Shown in pieces: positions 23,629-32,763 of a stretch of DNA of 64,000 bases (positions within the stretch are counted from its first letter, which is position 1; each line of letters opens with the position of its first letter). The stretch is taken from assembly GCA_947494975.1 (NCBI GenBank), contig CANLXA010000003.1, forward strand, positions 682,001 to 746,000, read 5' to 3'. A program made the position numbers and the translations under genes. The notes beneath the pieces were generated by a model. That model was not told the DNA's origin. It did not search any database and was given only the letters and a program-made list of their open reading frames with translations. This DNA is from an uncultured Roseicyclus sp. Lineage in GTDB: Bacteria > Pseudomonadota > Alphaproteobacteria > Rhodobacterales > Rhodobacteraceae.

Positions 23629-24854
23629 CAGATCAGCGAAAGTTGTTCAGGCGGCGGTGCAAACCGCGCGCGCAGGTTGGCGGCATCCGTCAACCCGCCG
23701 GGGGACCAGCCATCGGCCACAATAAAGGGCTTCGCGTTCTTCATCACCGCGCCGATGGCGGCCAGATCCTCATACCGCAGCTGCCGGTGGCGTCGTGCGC
23801 CCAGGATGCGCTGCACGGAACGGGTCCCAAAGCCCGGCACGCGCAGCAGTTCCTCGCGACTGGCGCGGTTCACATCCACCGGAAAGGCCGCGCGGTGGCG
23901 CAGCGCCCAGGCCAGCTTGGGGTCGACCTCCAGATCCAGCATCCCGCCATCGGCCAACTCCCCGGCCTCAAACCCGTAGAACCGCAACAACCAATCGGCC
24001 TGATAGAGCCGATGTTCCCGCACCAGCGGCGGCGATTTCAGGGGGAGCACCTTGGAACTGTCGGGGATGGGCGAGAAGGCGGAATAATAAACCCGCGACA
24101 GGCTGTAATTGGCGTAGAGATTGGCGCTTTGATGCAGGATCGTCGTGTCATTGGCCCCATCGGCCCCGACAATCATCTGCGTCGATTGCCCGGCAGGCGC
24201 GAACTTGGCCTTCCGTTTGCCACGATAGGTTTTTTCGCGCGACGCCTCCCGGCGCAGGCGCACTTCGCCCATCGTCTTGCGGATCTCGCCCAAATTCTTC
24301 TCGGGCGCCAGCGCATCGAGCCCCTTCTGCGTCGGCAGTTCCACGTTGATCGACAGGCGGTCGGCCCATGTCCCGGCCTCCTCCAACAATTCCGGTGAGG
24401 CATCGGGAATGGTTTTCAGATGCACGTAGCCACGGAAATTCTCCTGCTCCCGTAATGTCCGCACGATCCGCACCATATCGGACATCGTGTCATCGGGGCT
24501 GCGGATGATGCCGGAGGACAGGAACAGACCTTCGATGTAATTGCGCCGGTAGAACTCCACCGTCAGATGCACCACTTCTTCCACCGTGAACCGCGCCCGT
24601 TCGATCCGGCTGGAGGCGCGGTTCACGCAATAGGCGCAATCGTAGATGCAGAAATTCGTCATCAGGATCTTCAGAAGGCTGATGCAGCGCCCGTCCGGCG
24701 CATAGGAATGGCAGATGCCACTGCCGCCCGACGAGCCGAGCCCCGTGCCATCGCGCGAATTGCGCCGCTCGCCACCCGACGACGCGCAGGAGGCATCGTA
24801 TTTCGCCGCATCCGCAAGTATCGACAGCTTTTCTGAAAGGGAACGCGGGGCCAT
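23628..24854 (-). CDS. Putative DNA modification/repair radical SAM protein
   Basis: A 408-residue radical SAM enzyme with the cluster motif CIYDCAYC (about 70-77) near the N-terminus, FLSSGIIRSPDDTM as the S-adenosylmethionine-proximal GGE-equivalent region (about 112) and LSINVELPTQKGLDAL (about 170). A C-terminal helix-hairpin-helix-like segment, VDVNRASREELLRVPGFGTRSVQRIL (about 330), fits DNA binding. A cysteine near residue 48 (SGICHSYAPDGRC) may add ligands. The family is recognised only through its linkage to the UdgX-type partner, present here with overlapping stop and start. The chemistry is undetermined. Confidence 0.88.
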   Translation of the reverse strand: MAPRSLSEKLSILADAAKYDASCASSGGERRNSRDGTGLGSSGGSGICHSYAPDGRCISLLKILMTNFCIYDCAYCVNRASSRIERARFTVEEVVHLTVEFYRRNYIEGLFLSSGIIRSPDDTMSDMVRIVRTLREQENFRGYVHLKTIPDASPELLEEAGTWADRLSINVELPTQKGLDALAPEKNLGEIRKTMGEVRLRREASREKTYRGKRKAKFAPAGQSTQMIVGADGANDTTILHQSANLYANYSLSRVYYSAFSPIPDSSKVLPLKSPPLVREHRLYQADWLLRFYGFEAGELADGGMLDLEVDPKLAWALRHRAAFPVDVNRASREELLRVPGFGTRSVQRILGARRHRQLRYEDLAAIGAVMKNAKPFIVADGWSPGGLTDAANLRARFAPPPEQLSLI

Positions 24855-24931
24855 TTGTTCATCTTATGTTCTCACTCCATGCAAGGAAAGAGATCATTAC
24901 CAAGATGCGTCAAATTTGACCGATCGTCGCC

Positions 24932-26119
24932 TCAGGTCACCCGCTGCCGGGCAAGGTATTCCGGCCGATCCCAGAGGCGGTTCGTGATGATATCTTCCAA
25001 GATCTCAGCGGCCCGGATCACATCGCCCTCATCGAGGTAAAGCGGCGTGAAGCCAAATCTCATGATATCCGGCGCGCGAAAATCACCGATCACATCCCGC
25101 GCGATAAGCGCCTGCATCGCGGCATATCCATGCTCGAAATGAAACGAGACCTGACTGCCGCGCAGCGCCGGATCGCGGGGGCTGGCCAGGTGCAGATTGG
25201 GGCAGCGCGCCTCGACCTCGGCAATGAAGACCTCTGACAATCGCACGGAGGCGGTGCGCAGATCGTTCATGTCGACATCGTCCCAGACCGTCATCGCCTC
25301 CTCCAGCGCGGTCAGTTGCAAAACGGGCGGCGTGCCCACGCGCATCCGCTCCACGCCACCGGCCGGGCGGTAGGAGCGTTCAAACGCAAAGGGCGCATCG
25401 TGCCCCAGCCATCCCGCCAGCGCCGGATCGATGGTGTCGGCGACGTCGGGGCGCACATAGATGAAGGCCGGCGCGCCCGGTCCGCCATTGAGGTATTTAT
25501 AGGTACACCCGACCGCGAATTCCGCGTTTGACGCGGCCATATCCACCGGGATCGCACCCGCGGAATGGGCCAGATCCCAGATCATCACGGCCCCTGCCCC
25601 ATGGGCTTTGGCGGTGATTTTGTCCATGTCGTGGACCCGACCTGTGCGATAATCGACCTGTGTGATCATCACTGCGGCAACGTCCTCGTTGATCGCGCCC
25701 GCCACCTCCTCCGGGGCTACAACGCGCAATTCATGACCTGCATCCAGATGCCGGATCAGACCCTCGGCCATATAAAGATCGGTTGGGAAATTGCCGTTGT
25801 CGGAGATCACAACCTTCCGGTCCGGCCGCATCTGCAACGCGGCTGACAGCGTCTGGTAGACCTTCAGCGACAAGGTATCGCCCATCACCACGCTGCCGGG
25901 CGCGGCCCCGATGATCCGGCCCACCTGATCGCCCACGCGCATCGGTTGCGCCATCCAGCCATTGACGTTCCAGCCCTTGATGAGGTTCGCGCCCCATTCG
26001 GCCGTCATCGCCTCGACAACACGCTCTGTCACGCCCTTGGGCAAGGGCCCAAGCGAGTTCCCGTCGAGGTAAATCACGCCTTCGGGCAAGTCGAAGCGGT
26101 CCTTCATCGGCAAGCTCAT
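24932..26119 (-). CDS. kynU: Kynureninase
   Basis: The 395-residue PLP enzyme shows [14 protein letters not shown] (about 18), [16 protein letters not shown] (about 80), [15 protein letters not shown] (about 105), [14 protein letters not shown] (about 190) and the PLP lysine in [16 protein letters not shown] (about 220). Kynureninase cleaves L-kynurenine to anthranilate and alanine (or the 3-hydroxy analogue). ATG 26119 overlaps the kynA stop and follows AGGGGA, so a longer upstream-starting reading was rejected. With kynA it gives two steps of tryptophan degradation; a formamidase was not found in the window. Confidence 0.93.
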   Translation of the reverse strand: MSLPMKDRFDLPEGVIYLDGNSLGPLPKGVTERVVEAMTAEWGANLIKGWNVNGWMAQPMRVGDQVGRIIGAAPGSVVMGDTLSLKVYQTLSAALQMRPDRKVVISDNGNFPTDLYMAEGLIRHLDAGHELRVVAPEEVAGAINEDVAAVMITQVDYRTGRVHDMDKITAKAHGAGAVMIWDLAHSAGAIPVDMAASNAEFAVGCTYKYLNGGPGAPAFIYVRPDVADTIDPALAGWLGHDAPFAFERSYRPAGGVERMRVGTPPVLQLTALEEAMTVWDDVDMNDLRTASVRLSEVFIAEVEARCPNLHLASPRDPALRGSQVSFHFEHGYAAMQALIARDVIGDFRAPDIMRFGFTPLYLDEGDVIRAAEILEDIITNRLWDRPEYLARQRVT

Positions 26120-26937
26120 AGCTGTCCCCTTACGTTCCACAGTTCCGGGAATAGCTCGACCTCCAGCATCCGGCGGAGGTATTGCACGCCCGACGTGCCG
26201 CCGGTGCCGCGTTTGAAGCCGATGATCCGCTCCACTGTCGTGACATGGTTGAACCGCCACCGCCGGAAGTAATCTTCCAGATCCACAAGCTTTTCGGCCA
26301 GTTCGTAAAGCGTCCAATGGGCCTGCGGATCGCGGTAGATCTGCGCCCAGGCATCTTCGATGGCAGGCTGTGCCGTGTGGGGCGCATCACGCACGGGGGC
26401 GGGCAGGTTCAGGCCGAGGCCCCGGCCCAGATGATCCACGGCCACCTCGTAGAGCGACGGTTGTGTCAATTCCTGCTGCAACATCGCATGGAGGTCCTTG
26501 CGGTGCTCATGAACCTTCATCATCGCTAGATTACGATTGCCGAGGATGTATTCGATCAGCCGATACTGATGGGACTGAAAGCCGCTCGATTGGCCCAGAT
26601 CCTCCCGGAAGGCGGTGTATTCCGAAGGCGTCATGGTACGCAGGACGTCCCACGCGCCGTTCAATTGCTCGAAGATACGCGCCACGCGGGTGAGCATCTT
26701 GAAGACCGGCGGAAAGTCGGCGGTCTGCAACGCCCCGCGCGCCGCATCCAGTTCGTGGAGCGCCAGACGCATCCAAAGCTCCGACGTCTGATGCTGAATG
26801 ATGAACAGCATCTCGTCATGGGCATTGCTGAGCGGTCGGGACGCGCCGAGGATCGGATCCAGCGCGAGGTAATCGACATAGCTCATCGCACCGTCAAACG
26901 ACATGCGCGCGCCGTCCTGTTCCGGGTTCTCGGCCAT
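26116..26937 (-). CDS. kynA: Tryptophan 2,3-dioxygenase
   Basis: A 273-residue heme dioxygenase with the family signatures [20 protein letters not shown] (about 41-60, containing the catalytic histidine), [20 protein letters not shown] (about 110-129), [20 protein letters not shown] (about 212-231, with the heme-ligand histidine) and [14 protein letters not shown] (about 235). It opens the indole ring of L-tryptophan to N-formylkynurenine in the cytoplasm. Its stop overlaps kynU. A Rieske protein gene ends 66 bases upstream on the same strand, and the Mn/Zn transporter genes precede that, so co-transcription over the whole block is possible. Confidence 0.95.
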   Translation of the reverse strand: MAENPEQDGARMSFDGAMSYVDYLALDPILGASRPLSNAHDEMLFIIQHQTSELWMRLALHELDAARGALQTADFPPVFKMLTRVARIFEQLNGAWDVLRTMTPSEYTAFREDLGQSSGFQSHQYRLIEYILGNRNLAMMKVHEHRKDLHAMLQQELTQPSLYEVAVDHLGRGLGLNLPAPVRDAPHTAQPAIEDAWAQIYRDPQAHWTLYELAEKLVDLEDYFRRWRFNHVTTVERIIGFKRGTGGTSGVQYLRRMLEVELFPELWNVRGQL

Positions 26938-27003
26938 GATCGTGGTCCTCCCGCACCTGATGTCGCCCAGATCGGAGGCCGCGCCAAGGGCTAATTGCGC
27001 GGC

Positions 27004-27363
27004 TCAGCCGATGATGATCTGGTCGTCCACTGCGCGGATCGGCACCGGATCAAGCGCACAGCCCTGGCCTGGCCCGTCCACCCCCTGCCCGGTCGTCGCG
27101 TCGAACCCGGCATCGTGATTGGAGCAGCGCAGCAGCGCGCCATCGGACGACAGGATGTTGGCCGACCGCCAATCCAGCGGCAGAAACTGATGCGGACAGG
27201 CATTCACAAAGGCCTTCAGCCCATCGGCAGAGGCCACGAGCAGGACAGGAAAGCCATTCAGATCAAAGCTCCGGCACCCGCTCTGCGGCACGTCAGCCTG
27301 CGAACACAGGATCGTGCCGGGCGCAGGTGCATTGGGGAAACTGGCCCAGGCGTCGTGGTTCAC
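27004..27363 (-). CDS. Rieske [2Fe-2S] domain protein
   Basis: A 119-residue single-domain Rieske protein with the cluster ligands in ACPHQFLPLD (C-x-H, about 61-63) and RCSNHDAGFD (C-x-x-H, about 86-89). It starts at GTG 27363 in a GTGA overlap with the stop of the upstream metal permease, which excludes the longer reading extending into that gene. Stand-alone Rieske proteins of this size act as ferredoxin-like electron carriers for oxygenases or as NirD-like subunits. It lies between the transporter genes and kynA, and no partner oxygenase with a non-heme iron domain is adjacent. Soluble, cytoplasmic. Role unknown. Confidence 0.85.
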   Translation of the reverse strand: MNHDAWASFPNAPAPGTILCSQADVPQSGCRSFDLNGFPVLLVASADGLKAFVNACPHQFLPLDWRSANILSSDGALLRCSNHDAGFDATTGQGVDGPGQGCALDPVPIRAVDDQIIIG

Positions 27364-28295
27364 GGTGCCTCGCCCCCCGCCGCCACGCCAACCCGGCCCC
27401 GGGCCGGTCCAAAGAGACACGCGAGCAGCAGGATCACACCGGAGACCGCCGCCACCATCCCGGCGGCCGAAACCGAACTGGCCGCCCCAAGCCAGATCGG
27501 CCCGTACCCGGCCAGAACATAGCCAAGCACGGCGGACAGAACCGCAAAGGCGATGCTCCACGCCACTTGCGTGCTCAACCGGTTGGTCATCAGGCGGGCC
27601 GCTGCGGGCGGGCAGATGAACATGGCGATCACGATGATGGAGCCCACCGCGTCAAAGGCCGCAACGGCGGCGGCAGCGGCGGTTGCGACAAGCCCCAGCG
27701 CGATCAGGTTCACCGGGAGGCCGATGGCCCGCGCGAAACCTTCGTCAAAGCTGGTGAGCTTCAGCGGGCGCCAGAACAACACCGTGAGAACCATGATGAT
27801 CACGGCCACAATCGCCATCCGCGGCAGTTCCGGCGGCAGCGCGGCCAGCGCAACGGGATCGACCAGCGATCCCCATCCGTCGGCGCGCAGCCAGATCAAC
27901 TGTTCCAGGTTGCCCATCAACGCGTGTTCGACATCCAGGTGGACGCTGGACGTGTCGGATTGTTCCAGCAACAGCACCCCGCCCGCAAACAAAGCGGTGA
28001 AGACCACGCCCATGGCCGCGCCCGGTTCGATCTTGCCCAACCGGCGGACGGTTTCGATCAGGACAACGGCAACAAGTGCCGCCCCCGCAGCGCCAAGGAG
28101 CATCGGGCCGGTTGCAATCGTGCCCGTCACCAGAAACGCCACCACGATCCCCGGCAGAACCACGTGGGAAATTGCGTCGCCGATCAGGGCCTGACGGCGC
28201 AGGATCAGGAAATTGCCCGGCAGCGCGCAGGCAATGGCGGCAAAGATCCCGATCAGGATCGGGGTCAGGGAGAATTGCACGAATTCCGCGCCCAT
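27360..28295 (-). CDS. Manganese/zinc ABC transporter permease (second)
   Basis: A 311-residue ABC-3 family permease with eight or nine hydrophobic segments. Family landmarks include CALPGNFLILRRQALIGDAISHVVLPGIVVAF (about 25-55; ALIGDAISH is the conserved cytoplasmic loop) and VNLIALGLVATAAAAAVAAFDAVGSI. It starts directly after the stop of the first permease and its stop overlaps the Rieske start. Together the two permeases would form the heterodimeric membrane channel of the importer encoded through 31254. Confidence 0.88.
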   Translation of the reverse strand: MGAEFVQFSLTPILIGIFAAIACALPGNFLILRRQALIGDAISHVVLPGIVVAFLVTGTIATGPMLLGAAGAALVAVVLIETVRRLGKIEPGAAMGVVFTALFAGGVLLLEQSDTSSVHLDVEHALMGNLEQLIWLRADGWGSLVDPVALAALPPELPRMAIVAVIIMVLTVLFWRPLKLTSFDEGFARAIGLPVNLIALGLVATAAAAAVAAFDAVGSIIVIAMFICPPAAARLMTNRLSTQVAWSIAFAVLSAVLGYVLAGYGPIWLGAASSVSAAGMVAAVSGVILLLACLFGPARGRVGVAAGGEAP

Positions 28296-29510
28296 CTACG
28301 TGCCTCCGGCCAGGTTCGGGCCGCCGATCGCGGCGTCGAAATGGGTGATCTCGTCGGGTGTGAAGACCTGTTCGATCGGGGTCAGGCCGTCATAGCGCCC
28401 GGTCAGCGCCGTGTCGTGATGCAACTGACGCGCGATCGACCAGCGCCGCTCATCGCGGGCGACCTTGGCCGCCGCCGCGCGACCGGTATCGGTGGCCACA
28501 CCGTCCGGCCGGATCAGATCCTCTCGCCGCAAGATGCGCAGCGTCAGCGGGTCATGGATCGGTTCCGCCCGACTGAGAGCCAGCAGCCCCTGGCGCCGAT
28601 GCACGCGCCGTTGGAACGCCCGACGGGCCATCAGCGACGCCGCCACACCCCGCGCCGGTGCGAACAGCAAGGACAGCGCGAAAAGCCCCGCCGCGACCAG
28701 CACGATAATCGGCCCCGTGGGCAGTGCCGGCGCCGATGCCGACAGGGCCGCACCGACCCAACCCGATACCGCACCGATACAGCCCGCCGTCCAGACCACC
28801 GTTTCCGCCCGCTCCGACCAGAACCGGGCAGTCACCGGCGGAATGATCAGCAGCGCCACGATCAGGATCAGGCCAACCAGTTTCAGGCCGATGACGGTGA
28901 CGGCCAGAACCAGCCCCATCATCGCAAGATCCACCCGCCGCACATTCACGCCGCGCGCGGCGGCAAAGGCCGGGTCAAAGGCCACCAATGTCATCGGCCG
29001 CCTCAAGAGCCAGATCGCGACCACAACCAACGCGCCACCACCGGCAATCAGCACCGCATCCTGAAACAGCATCCCCGCCGTGGAGCCGAGCAGAAAATCC
29101 TCAAGCCCGGCCTGTCGACCCCGGCTCATGCCCTGAATGATCGTCAAGAGAACTATGCCAAGGCCGAAGAAGACCGACAGGATCGCGCCGATGGCGGCGT
29201 CCTCGGACAGCCGGGTGCGACGTACCATCCATTCCACGGCCAGAAGGCCGATCCAGGCCGAGACGGCCGAGCCGATCAGCAGGCCCCAGAGGCTGCGACC
29301 ATCCCCACCCAGGGCGACCATGATGATAAAGGCGATCCCGACGCCGGGCAGCGTGGCATGGGCCACCGCATCGGAGACCAGCGCGCGTTTGCGCAAGAAC
29401 AGGAAACTGCCCCCCGCCCCCGCGGCGAAGCCCAGAAGGGCGGCGCCAATCGCGACAAGCGCGGCGTTGTACCCGGCCTGAAATGACAGCGCCTCAAGGA
29501 ACGGGCCCAT
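28296..29510 (-). CDS. Manganese/zinc ABC transporter permease with C-terminal regulator-like domain
   Basis: The 404-residue protein has an ABC-3 permease part (about 1-290), with FLFLRKRALVSDAVAHATLPGVGIAFI near residue 40. Beyond it is a soluble tail of about 110 residues. The tail, containing HDPLTLRILRREDLIRPDGVATDTGRAAAAK and RRWSIARQLH, resembles the winged-helix/iron-dependent-repressor-like C-terminal extension of TroC/MntC-type permeases. Typical permeases of the family are about 280-300 residues, so the length is explained by this extension. Stop and start codons abut the flanking genes. The tail may sense metal or bind the ATPase. Confidence 0.85.
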   Translation of the reverse strand: MGPFLEALSFQAGYNAALVAIGAALLGFAAGAGGSFLFLRKRALVSDAVAHATLPGVGIAFIIMVALGGDGRSLWGLLIGSAVSAWIGLLAVEWMVRRTRLSEDAAIGAILSVFFGLGIVLLTIIQGMSRGRQAGLEDFLLGSTAGMLFQDAVLIAGGGALVVVAIWLLRRPMTLVAFDPAFAAARGVNVRRVDLAMMGLVLAVTVIGLKLVGLILIVALLIIPPVTARFWSERAETVVWTAGCIGAVSGWVGAALSASAPALPTGPIIVLVAAGLFALSLLFAPARGVAASLMARRAFQRRVHRRQGLLALSRAEPIHDPLTLRILRREDLIRPDGVATDTGRAAAAKVARDERRWSIARQLHHDTALTGRYDGLTPIEQVFTPDEITHFDAAIGGPNLAGGT

Positions 29511-30305
29511 TCAGGCCCCCTGCAAGATCAGCGTGTCGATCTGTGTTGCGCCCAACCGCCCGCCATAGGTCTCGGAGAGGGCGGCGGCGGTGAAAACCTG
29601 GCGCACGGGGCCTTCGGCAATCCGGCGCAGGTTCACCAACATGACGTGATCGAAGTAATCCGGCACCGTCGACAGATCGTGATGCACGGCAACGATGCTC
29701 CGCCCCTCGGCCTGCAGCGATTTCAAAACGTCGATGATGGCGCGCTCGGTGGCGGCGTCGACGCCCGCAAACGGCTCATCGAGCAAGAACAGATCGGCCT
29801 CCTGCGCCAGGGCGCGGGCCAGGAACACACGTTGCTGCTGTCCGCCTGACAACTGCCCGATCTGGCGATCCGCGAATTCACCCATGCCCACCCGGTCAAG
29901 GCAGGCCCGTGCGCGCGCCTTGTATTGGCCGGAGATCCGGCGCCACAGGCCGATCTGGCCGTAGAGCCCCATCAGGACGACATCTATTGCGGTGGTCGGA
30001 AAATCCCAATCGACACTGGCCCGTTGCGGGACATAAGCGATGCGGTCACGCACGCGGTCCACATCCCGGCCAAACACCTGCACCTCCCCCGACACGCGGG
30101 GGATCAGGCCCAAGGCGGCCTTCAGAAACGTCGATTTCCCGGCCCCGTTCGGGCCCACGATGGCCGACATCGCCCCCGCCGGAAACGTGGCGTCCAGCGA
30201 GAATAGCGCGGGCTTTTCGCCGTAGGACACTGTCAGCCCGCGCACGGCCAGGGGGCTGGCCGGGTCAAGGGCATTTCGTGTGTCGACCAGGGAAATCTCT
30301 GCCAT
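29511..30305 (-). CDS. Manganese/zinc ABC transporter ATP-binding protein
   Basis: A 264-residue ATPase of the metal-chelate class: Walker A GPNGAGKS (about 52-59), Q-loop VPQRASVDWDFPTTAIDVVL (about 93-112, the ZnuC/MntB-type QR...VDWDFP motif), signature LSGGQQQRVFLARALAQ (about 153), Walker B LFLLDEPFAGVD and H-loop VHHDL. It is preceded by the binding-protein gene with one base between and abuts the first permease. The VDWDFP motif is usual in Mn/Fe systems such as SitB/MntB, favouring manganese. Confidence 0.9.
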   Translation of the reverse strand: MAEISLVDTRNALDPASPLAVRGLTVSYGEKPALFSLDATFPAGAMSAIVGPNGAGKSTFLKAALGLIPRVSGEVQVFGRDVDRVRDRIAYVPQRASVDWDFPTTAIDVVLMGLYGQIGLWRRISGQYKARARACLDRVGMGEFADRQIGQLSGGQQQRVFLARALAQEADLFLLDEPFAGVDAATERAIIDVLKSLQAEGRSIVAVHHDLSTVPDYFDHVMLVNLRRIAEGPVRQVFTAAALSETYGGRLGATQIDTLILQGA

Positions 30306-30306
30306 A

Positions 30307-31254
30307 TCAGTTCACCGCCAAAGCCCCACGCATCCCTGCTTCGGGCGCGTTACCACCCAATGCGCGGGTGATAAGCGTCACGTTATGATCGATCATGCCA
30401 AGCCACGTGCCTTCATAGGTCCCGGCCTCGCCCATGGCGTCAGAATACAATTCGCCCCCGATCACCACCTCGTGGCCGCGCGACGCGGCGCCTTCGATCA
30501 GCGCGCGGATATTGCGGTCGGAGACGGAGCTTTCCACGAACACCGCGCCGATATCGCGCTCCACCAGCAGGTCCACCAACTCCCCGATGCGCTGCAATCC
30601 CGCTTCGCTTTCGGTCGATATGCCCTGAATGCCCACCACCTCGAACCTGTAGGCCGCGCCGAAATAGCTGAACGCGTCATGGGCCGTCACCAGCACGCGC
30701 GCGTGTTCCGGAACCGTTGCAAGTACCTCCTGCGAATAGGCCGACAGGGCCGCGATGTCTTCAAGATAGGAAGCGGTGTTGGTCGCAATCATCTCCGCGT
30801 GCTCCGGCATCACCTCGGTCAGGGCCACGGACACCTCCTGCACCACATCGTCCCACAGGTCCGGATCCATCCAGACATGGGGATCCACCTGATCCTGATA
30901 ATCCGCCGAGCCCAACAACCTGTTGCGCGGCAAGGTTTCGGCCACGGCGATCACCGAATTCGTCTCGGCCAGGTCCAGCAAAAACTCTTCCATCTGCGCT
31001 TCAAGGTAGAGGCCGTGCCACAGGACCAGATCCGCGCGGGCGGTCGCCACGATGTCTGAGCGGGTCTGGCGGTAGGCATGGGGATCCACCCCCGGCCCCA
31101 TCAGCGCGCGCACCTCGACGGCCTCACCGCCCACAACGGCGGCCGCATCGGCAATCATGCCGGTCGTCGCCACAACGTTCACGGGCCCATCGGCCGAAAC
31201 GGTGGCGGGCAGGAAGGCGGCGCCAAGCGCCAAAAGATGGGTCAGTCGTGTCAT
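30307..31254 (-). CDS. Manganese/zinc ABC transporter substrate-binding protein
   Basis: A 315-residue cluster A-I (ZnuA/MntA-type) periplasmic protein with a signal peptide ending near VSA-DGPVN (residue 22). The metal ligands are visible: His in GPGVDPHAYR (about 58), His in VDPHVWMDP (about 124), Glu in AVFVESSVSD (about 224) and Asp in GELYSDAMGEAGTYEG (about 260). The His-His-Glu-Asp set is typical of Mn/Fe binders, and the long His-rich loop of zinc-specific ZnuA is absent. First gene of the transporter operon, 73 bases from a Mur/Fur-like box. Confidence 0.9.
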   Translation of the reverse strand: MTRLTHLLALGAAFLPATVSADGPVNVVATTGMIADAAAVVGGEAVEVRALMGPGVDPHAYRQTRSDIVATARADLVLWHGLYLEAQMEEFLLDLAETNSVIAVAETLPRNRLLGSADYQDQVDPHVWMDPDLWDDVVQEVSVALTEVMPEHAEMIATNTASYLEDIAALSAYSQEVLATVPEHARVLVTAHDAFSYFGAAYRFEVVGIQGISTESEAGLQRIGELVDLLVERDIGAVFVESSVSDRNIRALIEGAASRGHEVVIGGELYSDAMGEAGTYEGTWLGMIDHNVTLITRALGGNAPEAGMRGALAVN

Positions 31255-31326
31255 GTCCGTAGATCTCCCAGATCATACGCCGTCTGGAATGTATATGAGA
31301 GGCATTCGCAACTTCGTCAAGCTAAA

Positions 31327-31341
31327 TGCGAATGATTTGCA
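31327..31341 (-). promoter_or_regulatory. Mur/Fur-like metal-regulatory box upstream of the Mn transporter
   Basis: TGCGAAT-G-ATTTGCA is a 7-1-7 inverted repeat with one mismatch, close to the TGCAAAT-type MUR (manganese-responsive Fur) boxes of alphaproteobacteria. A second half-like element, GCATTCGC, lies about 20 bases nearer the gene. The box is 73-87 bases upstream of the binding-protein start, in a 108-base gap that also carries the AT-rich GTATATGAG stretch. Confidence 0.5.
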
Positions 31342-31362
31342 ACAAGCTCAGCCGAAGTGAGT

Positions 31363-32736
31363 CTACTGGATGATGTGGTGCAGCTTGGTGAAGTTCTGCC
31401 GGAACCGCGCGGTCTCCGCGGCCAAGGCCTCCGGCGTATCGCTGGCCAGGGCCGCAGCGATCAAACCGGTGAGCTGTTCCACCTCCCCCGTTTCTCGGCC
31501 TACACCCCACCGAACCAGTTCGGGTGTGCCAATGCGGATGGCGTTCATGTCGCCCTCCACCACCGGCCCCGGCACACCGATACCGCAGGCGATCAGCCCG
31601 GCCTTGTAGAGATGTTTCGATGCTGCCTGCCCGCCGCCATATCCCACGGCATCCACGGCGAATTGGTGGGATCGGGTGGCACCCTGCCCGGTTGCGATCA
31701 CCGGCACGCCACCTGCCTCAAGGGCGACGACCAAGGCCTGCGCGACGCGGATCATTTCGGCTGCATAAGCGACGCCATGTACGCGCCAATCCAGAAGGGT
31801 TCGCGCCAGTGCGGCGGATTTCGAGGCGTCGAAGTTGGCGGTCATGCCAGGAAAAGCAATGGCGTCGAGCCGTTTGGCGATGTCCGCATCGTTGGTCACG
31901 ATCAGGCCACCTGCCGGGCCACCAAGGCTCTTGTAAGTGGACATCGTCATCAGATCCGCGCCCTGCGACAGCGGATCGGGCCACGCGCGCCCGGCAAAGA
32001 GGCCACATTGGTGGGCGGCATCCATCAACAGGGCGGCGCCGACCTCATCGGCAATCGCGCGGACTTCGGCCACCGGATGGGGCAGCAGGTTCAGCGATCC
32101 GCCAAGGGTAATCAGCGCCGGCCGCTCTCGAAGTGCCATGTCGCGCAGGCCGTCCAGATCGACGCTGTAGCGTGCGGCATCCACTGGCGCATGCACGATG
32201 CGCAACCCGTAGAGCCCCGCACATCCATCCATATGGTGGGTCACGTGGCCACCGATCTCGGCGGGCGGCGCGATGATTGTATCGCCGGGCTGGCAGGTCG
32301 CCATGAAGGCGTAGAGGTTTGCCATCGCGCCGGACGCCACACGGATTTCGGCGTGTCTGGCGCCGAACACCTCCGCCGCAAGGCTGGCGGCGATCACCTC
32401 GACCTCTTCGATGGCCTCCAGCCCCATCTCGTATTTGTCGCCGGGATAGCCAAGCGACGGGCGGGACCCCATGCCATTGGCCAAAAGTGCCTCGGCGGCG
32501 GGGTTCATCACGTTCGTCGCGGGGTTGAGGTTGAAGCAATCCACCTCGTGAATACGGCGGTTTTCAATGGCGAGAGCATCCAGGCGGGCAATGATATCCC
32601 CGTCGCTATCCGTTGCGGTGCGCGCCGCGATCCGCTGCACAAGGGCCTCGGACGGTTCTGGAACCCAATCCCGCCTTGCCAGCGCCATCGCCATCGCGGC
32701 CGACCCCGCCCTAATCCGGCGAGCGGCGCCGATCAC
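31363..32736 (-). CDS. Serine hydroxymethyltransferase-like PLP enzyme
   Basis: A 457-residue fold-type I PLP enzyme of the SHMT branch. It has NLNPATNVMNPAAEALLANG (about 68-87), SLGYPGDKYEMGLEAIEEVE (about 94-113), MDAAHQCGLFAG (about 240) and the presumed PLP lysine in TMSTYKSLGGPAGG (about 265). In housekeeping GlyA the corresponding motif is TTTTHKTLRGPRGG, and several folate-site residues look altered, so this is probably a paralogue acting on another beta-hydroxy amino acid. It lies 27 bases after ugpC on the same strand, suggesting it is the last gene of the Pho-controlled ugp operon. The N-terminus has alternative starts at 32736 and further in. Confidence 0.75.
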   Translation of the reverse strand: MIGAARRIRAGSAAMAMALARRDWVPEPSEALVQRIAARTATDSDGDIIARLDALAIENRRIHEVDCFNLNPATNVMNPAAEALLANGMGSRPSLGYPGDKYEMGLEAIEEVEVIAASLAAEVFGARHAEIRVASGAMANLYAFMATCQPGDTIIAPPAEIGGHVTHHMDGCAGLYGLRIVHAPVDAARYSVDLDGLRDMALRERPALITLGGSLNLLPHPVAEVRAIADEVGAALLMDAAHQCGLFAGRAWPDPLSQGADLMTMSTYKSLGGPAGGLIVTNDADIAKRLDAIAFPGMTANFDASKSAALARTLLDWRVHGVAYAAEMIRVAQALVVALEAGGVPVIATGQGATRSHQFAVDAVGYGGGQAASKHLYKAGLIACGIGVPGPVVEGDMNAIRIGTPELVRWGVGRETGEVEQLTGLIAAALASDTPEALAAETARFRQNFTKLHHIIQ

Positions 32737-32763
32737 GGCGCATGGCGTTCCGAAAAAGCGCCG

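Noticed and set aside
21754-23979. A 741-codon plus-strand frame across otnK, udgX and the radical SAM gene
   Set aside because: It lies opposite three recognised genes and shows no family features.
25270-25277. TGTCGACA core as a fifth regulator site
   Set aside because: It lies inside kynU in frame with conserved protein sequence and lacks the A/T flanks of the intergenic sites. About one chance copy of an 8-mer is expected in 64 kb.
31363-32736. The SHMT-like gene as housekeeping glyA
   Set aside because: The PLP-lysine motif is STYKSLGGPAGG rather than TTTTHKTLRGPRGG, and the operon context is a phosphate-regulated transporter.
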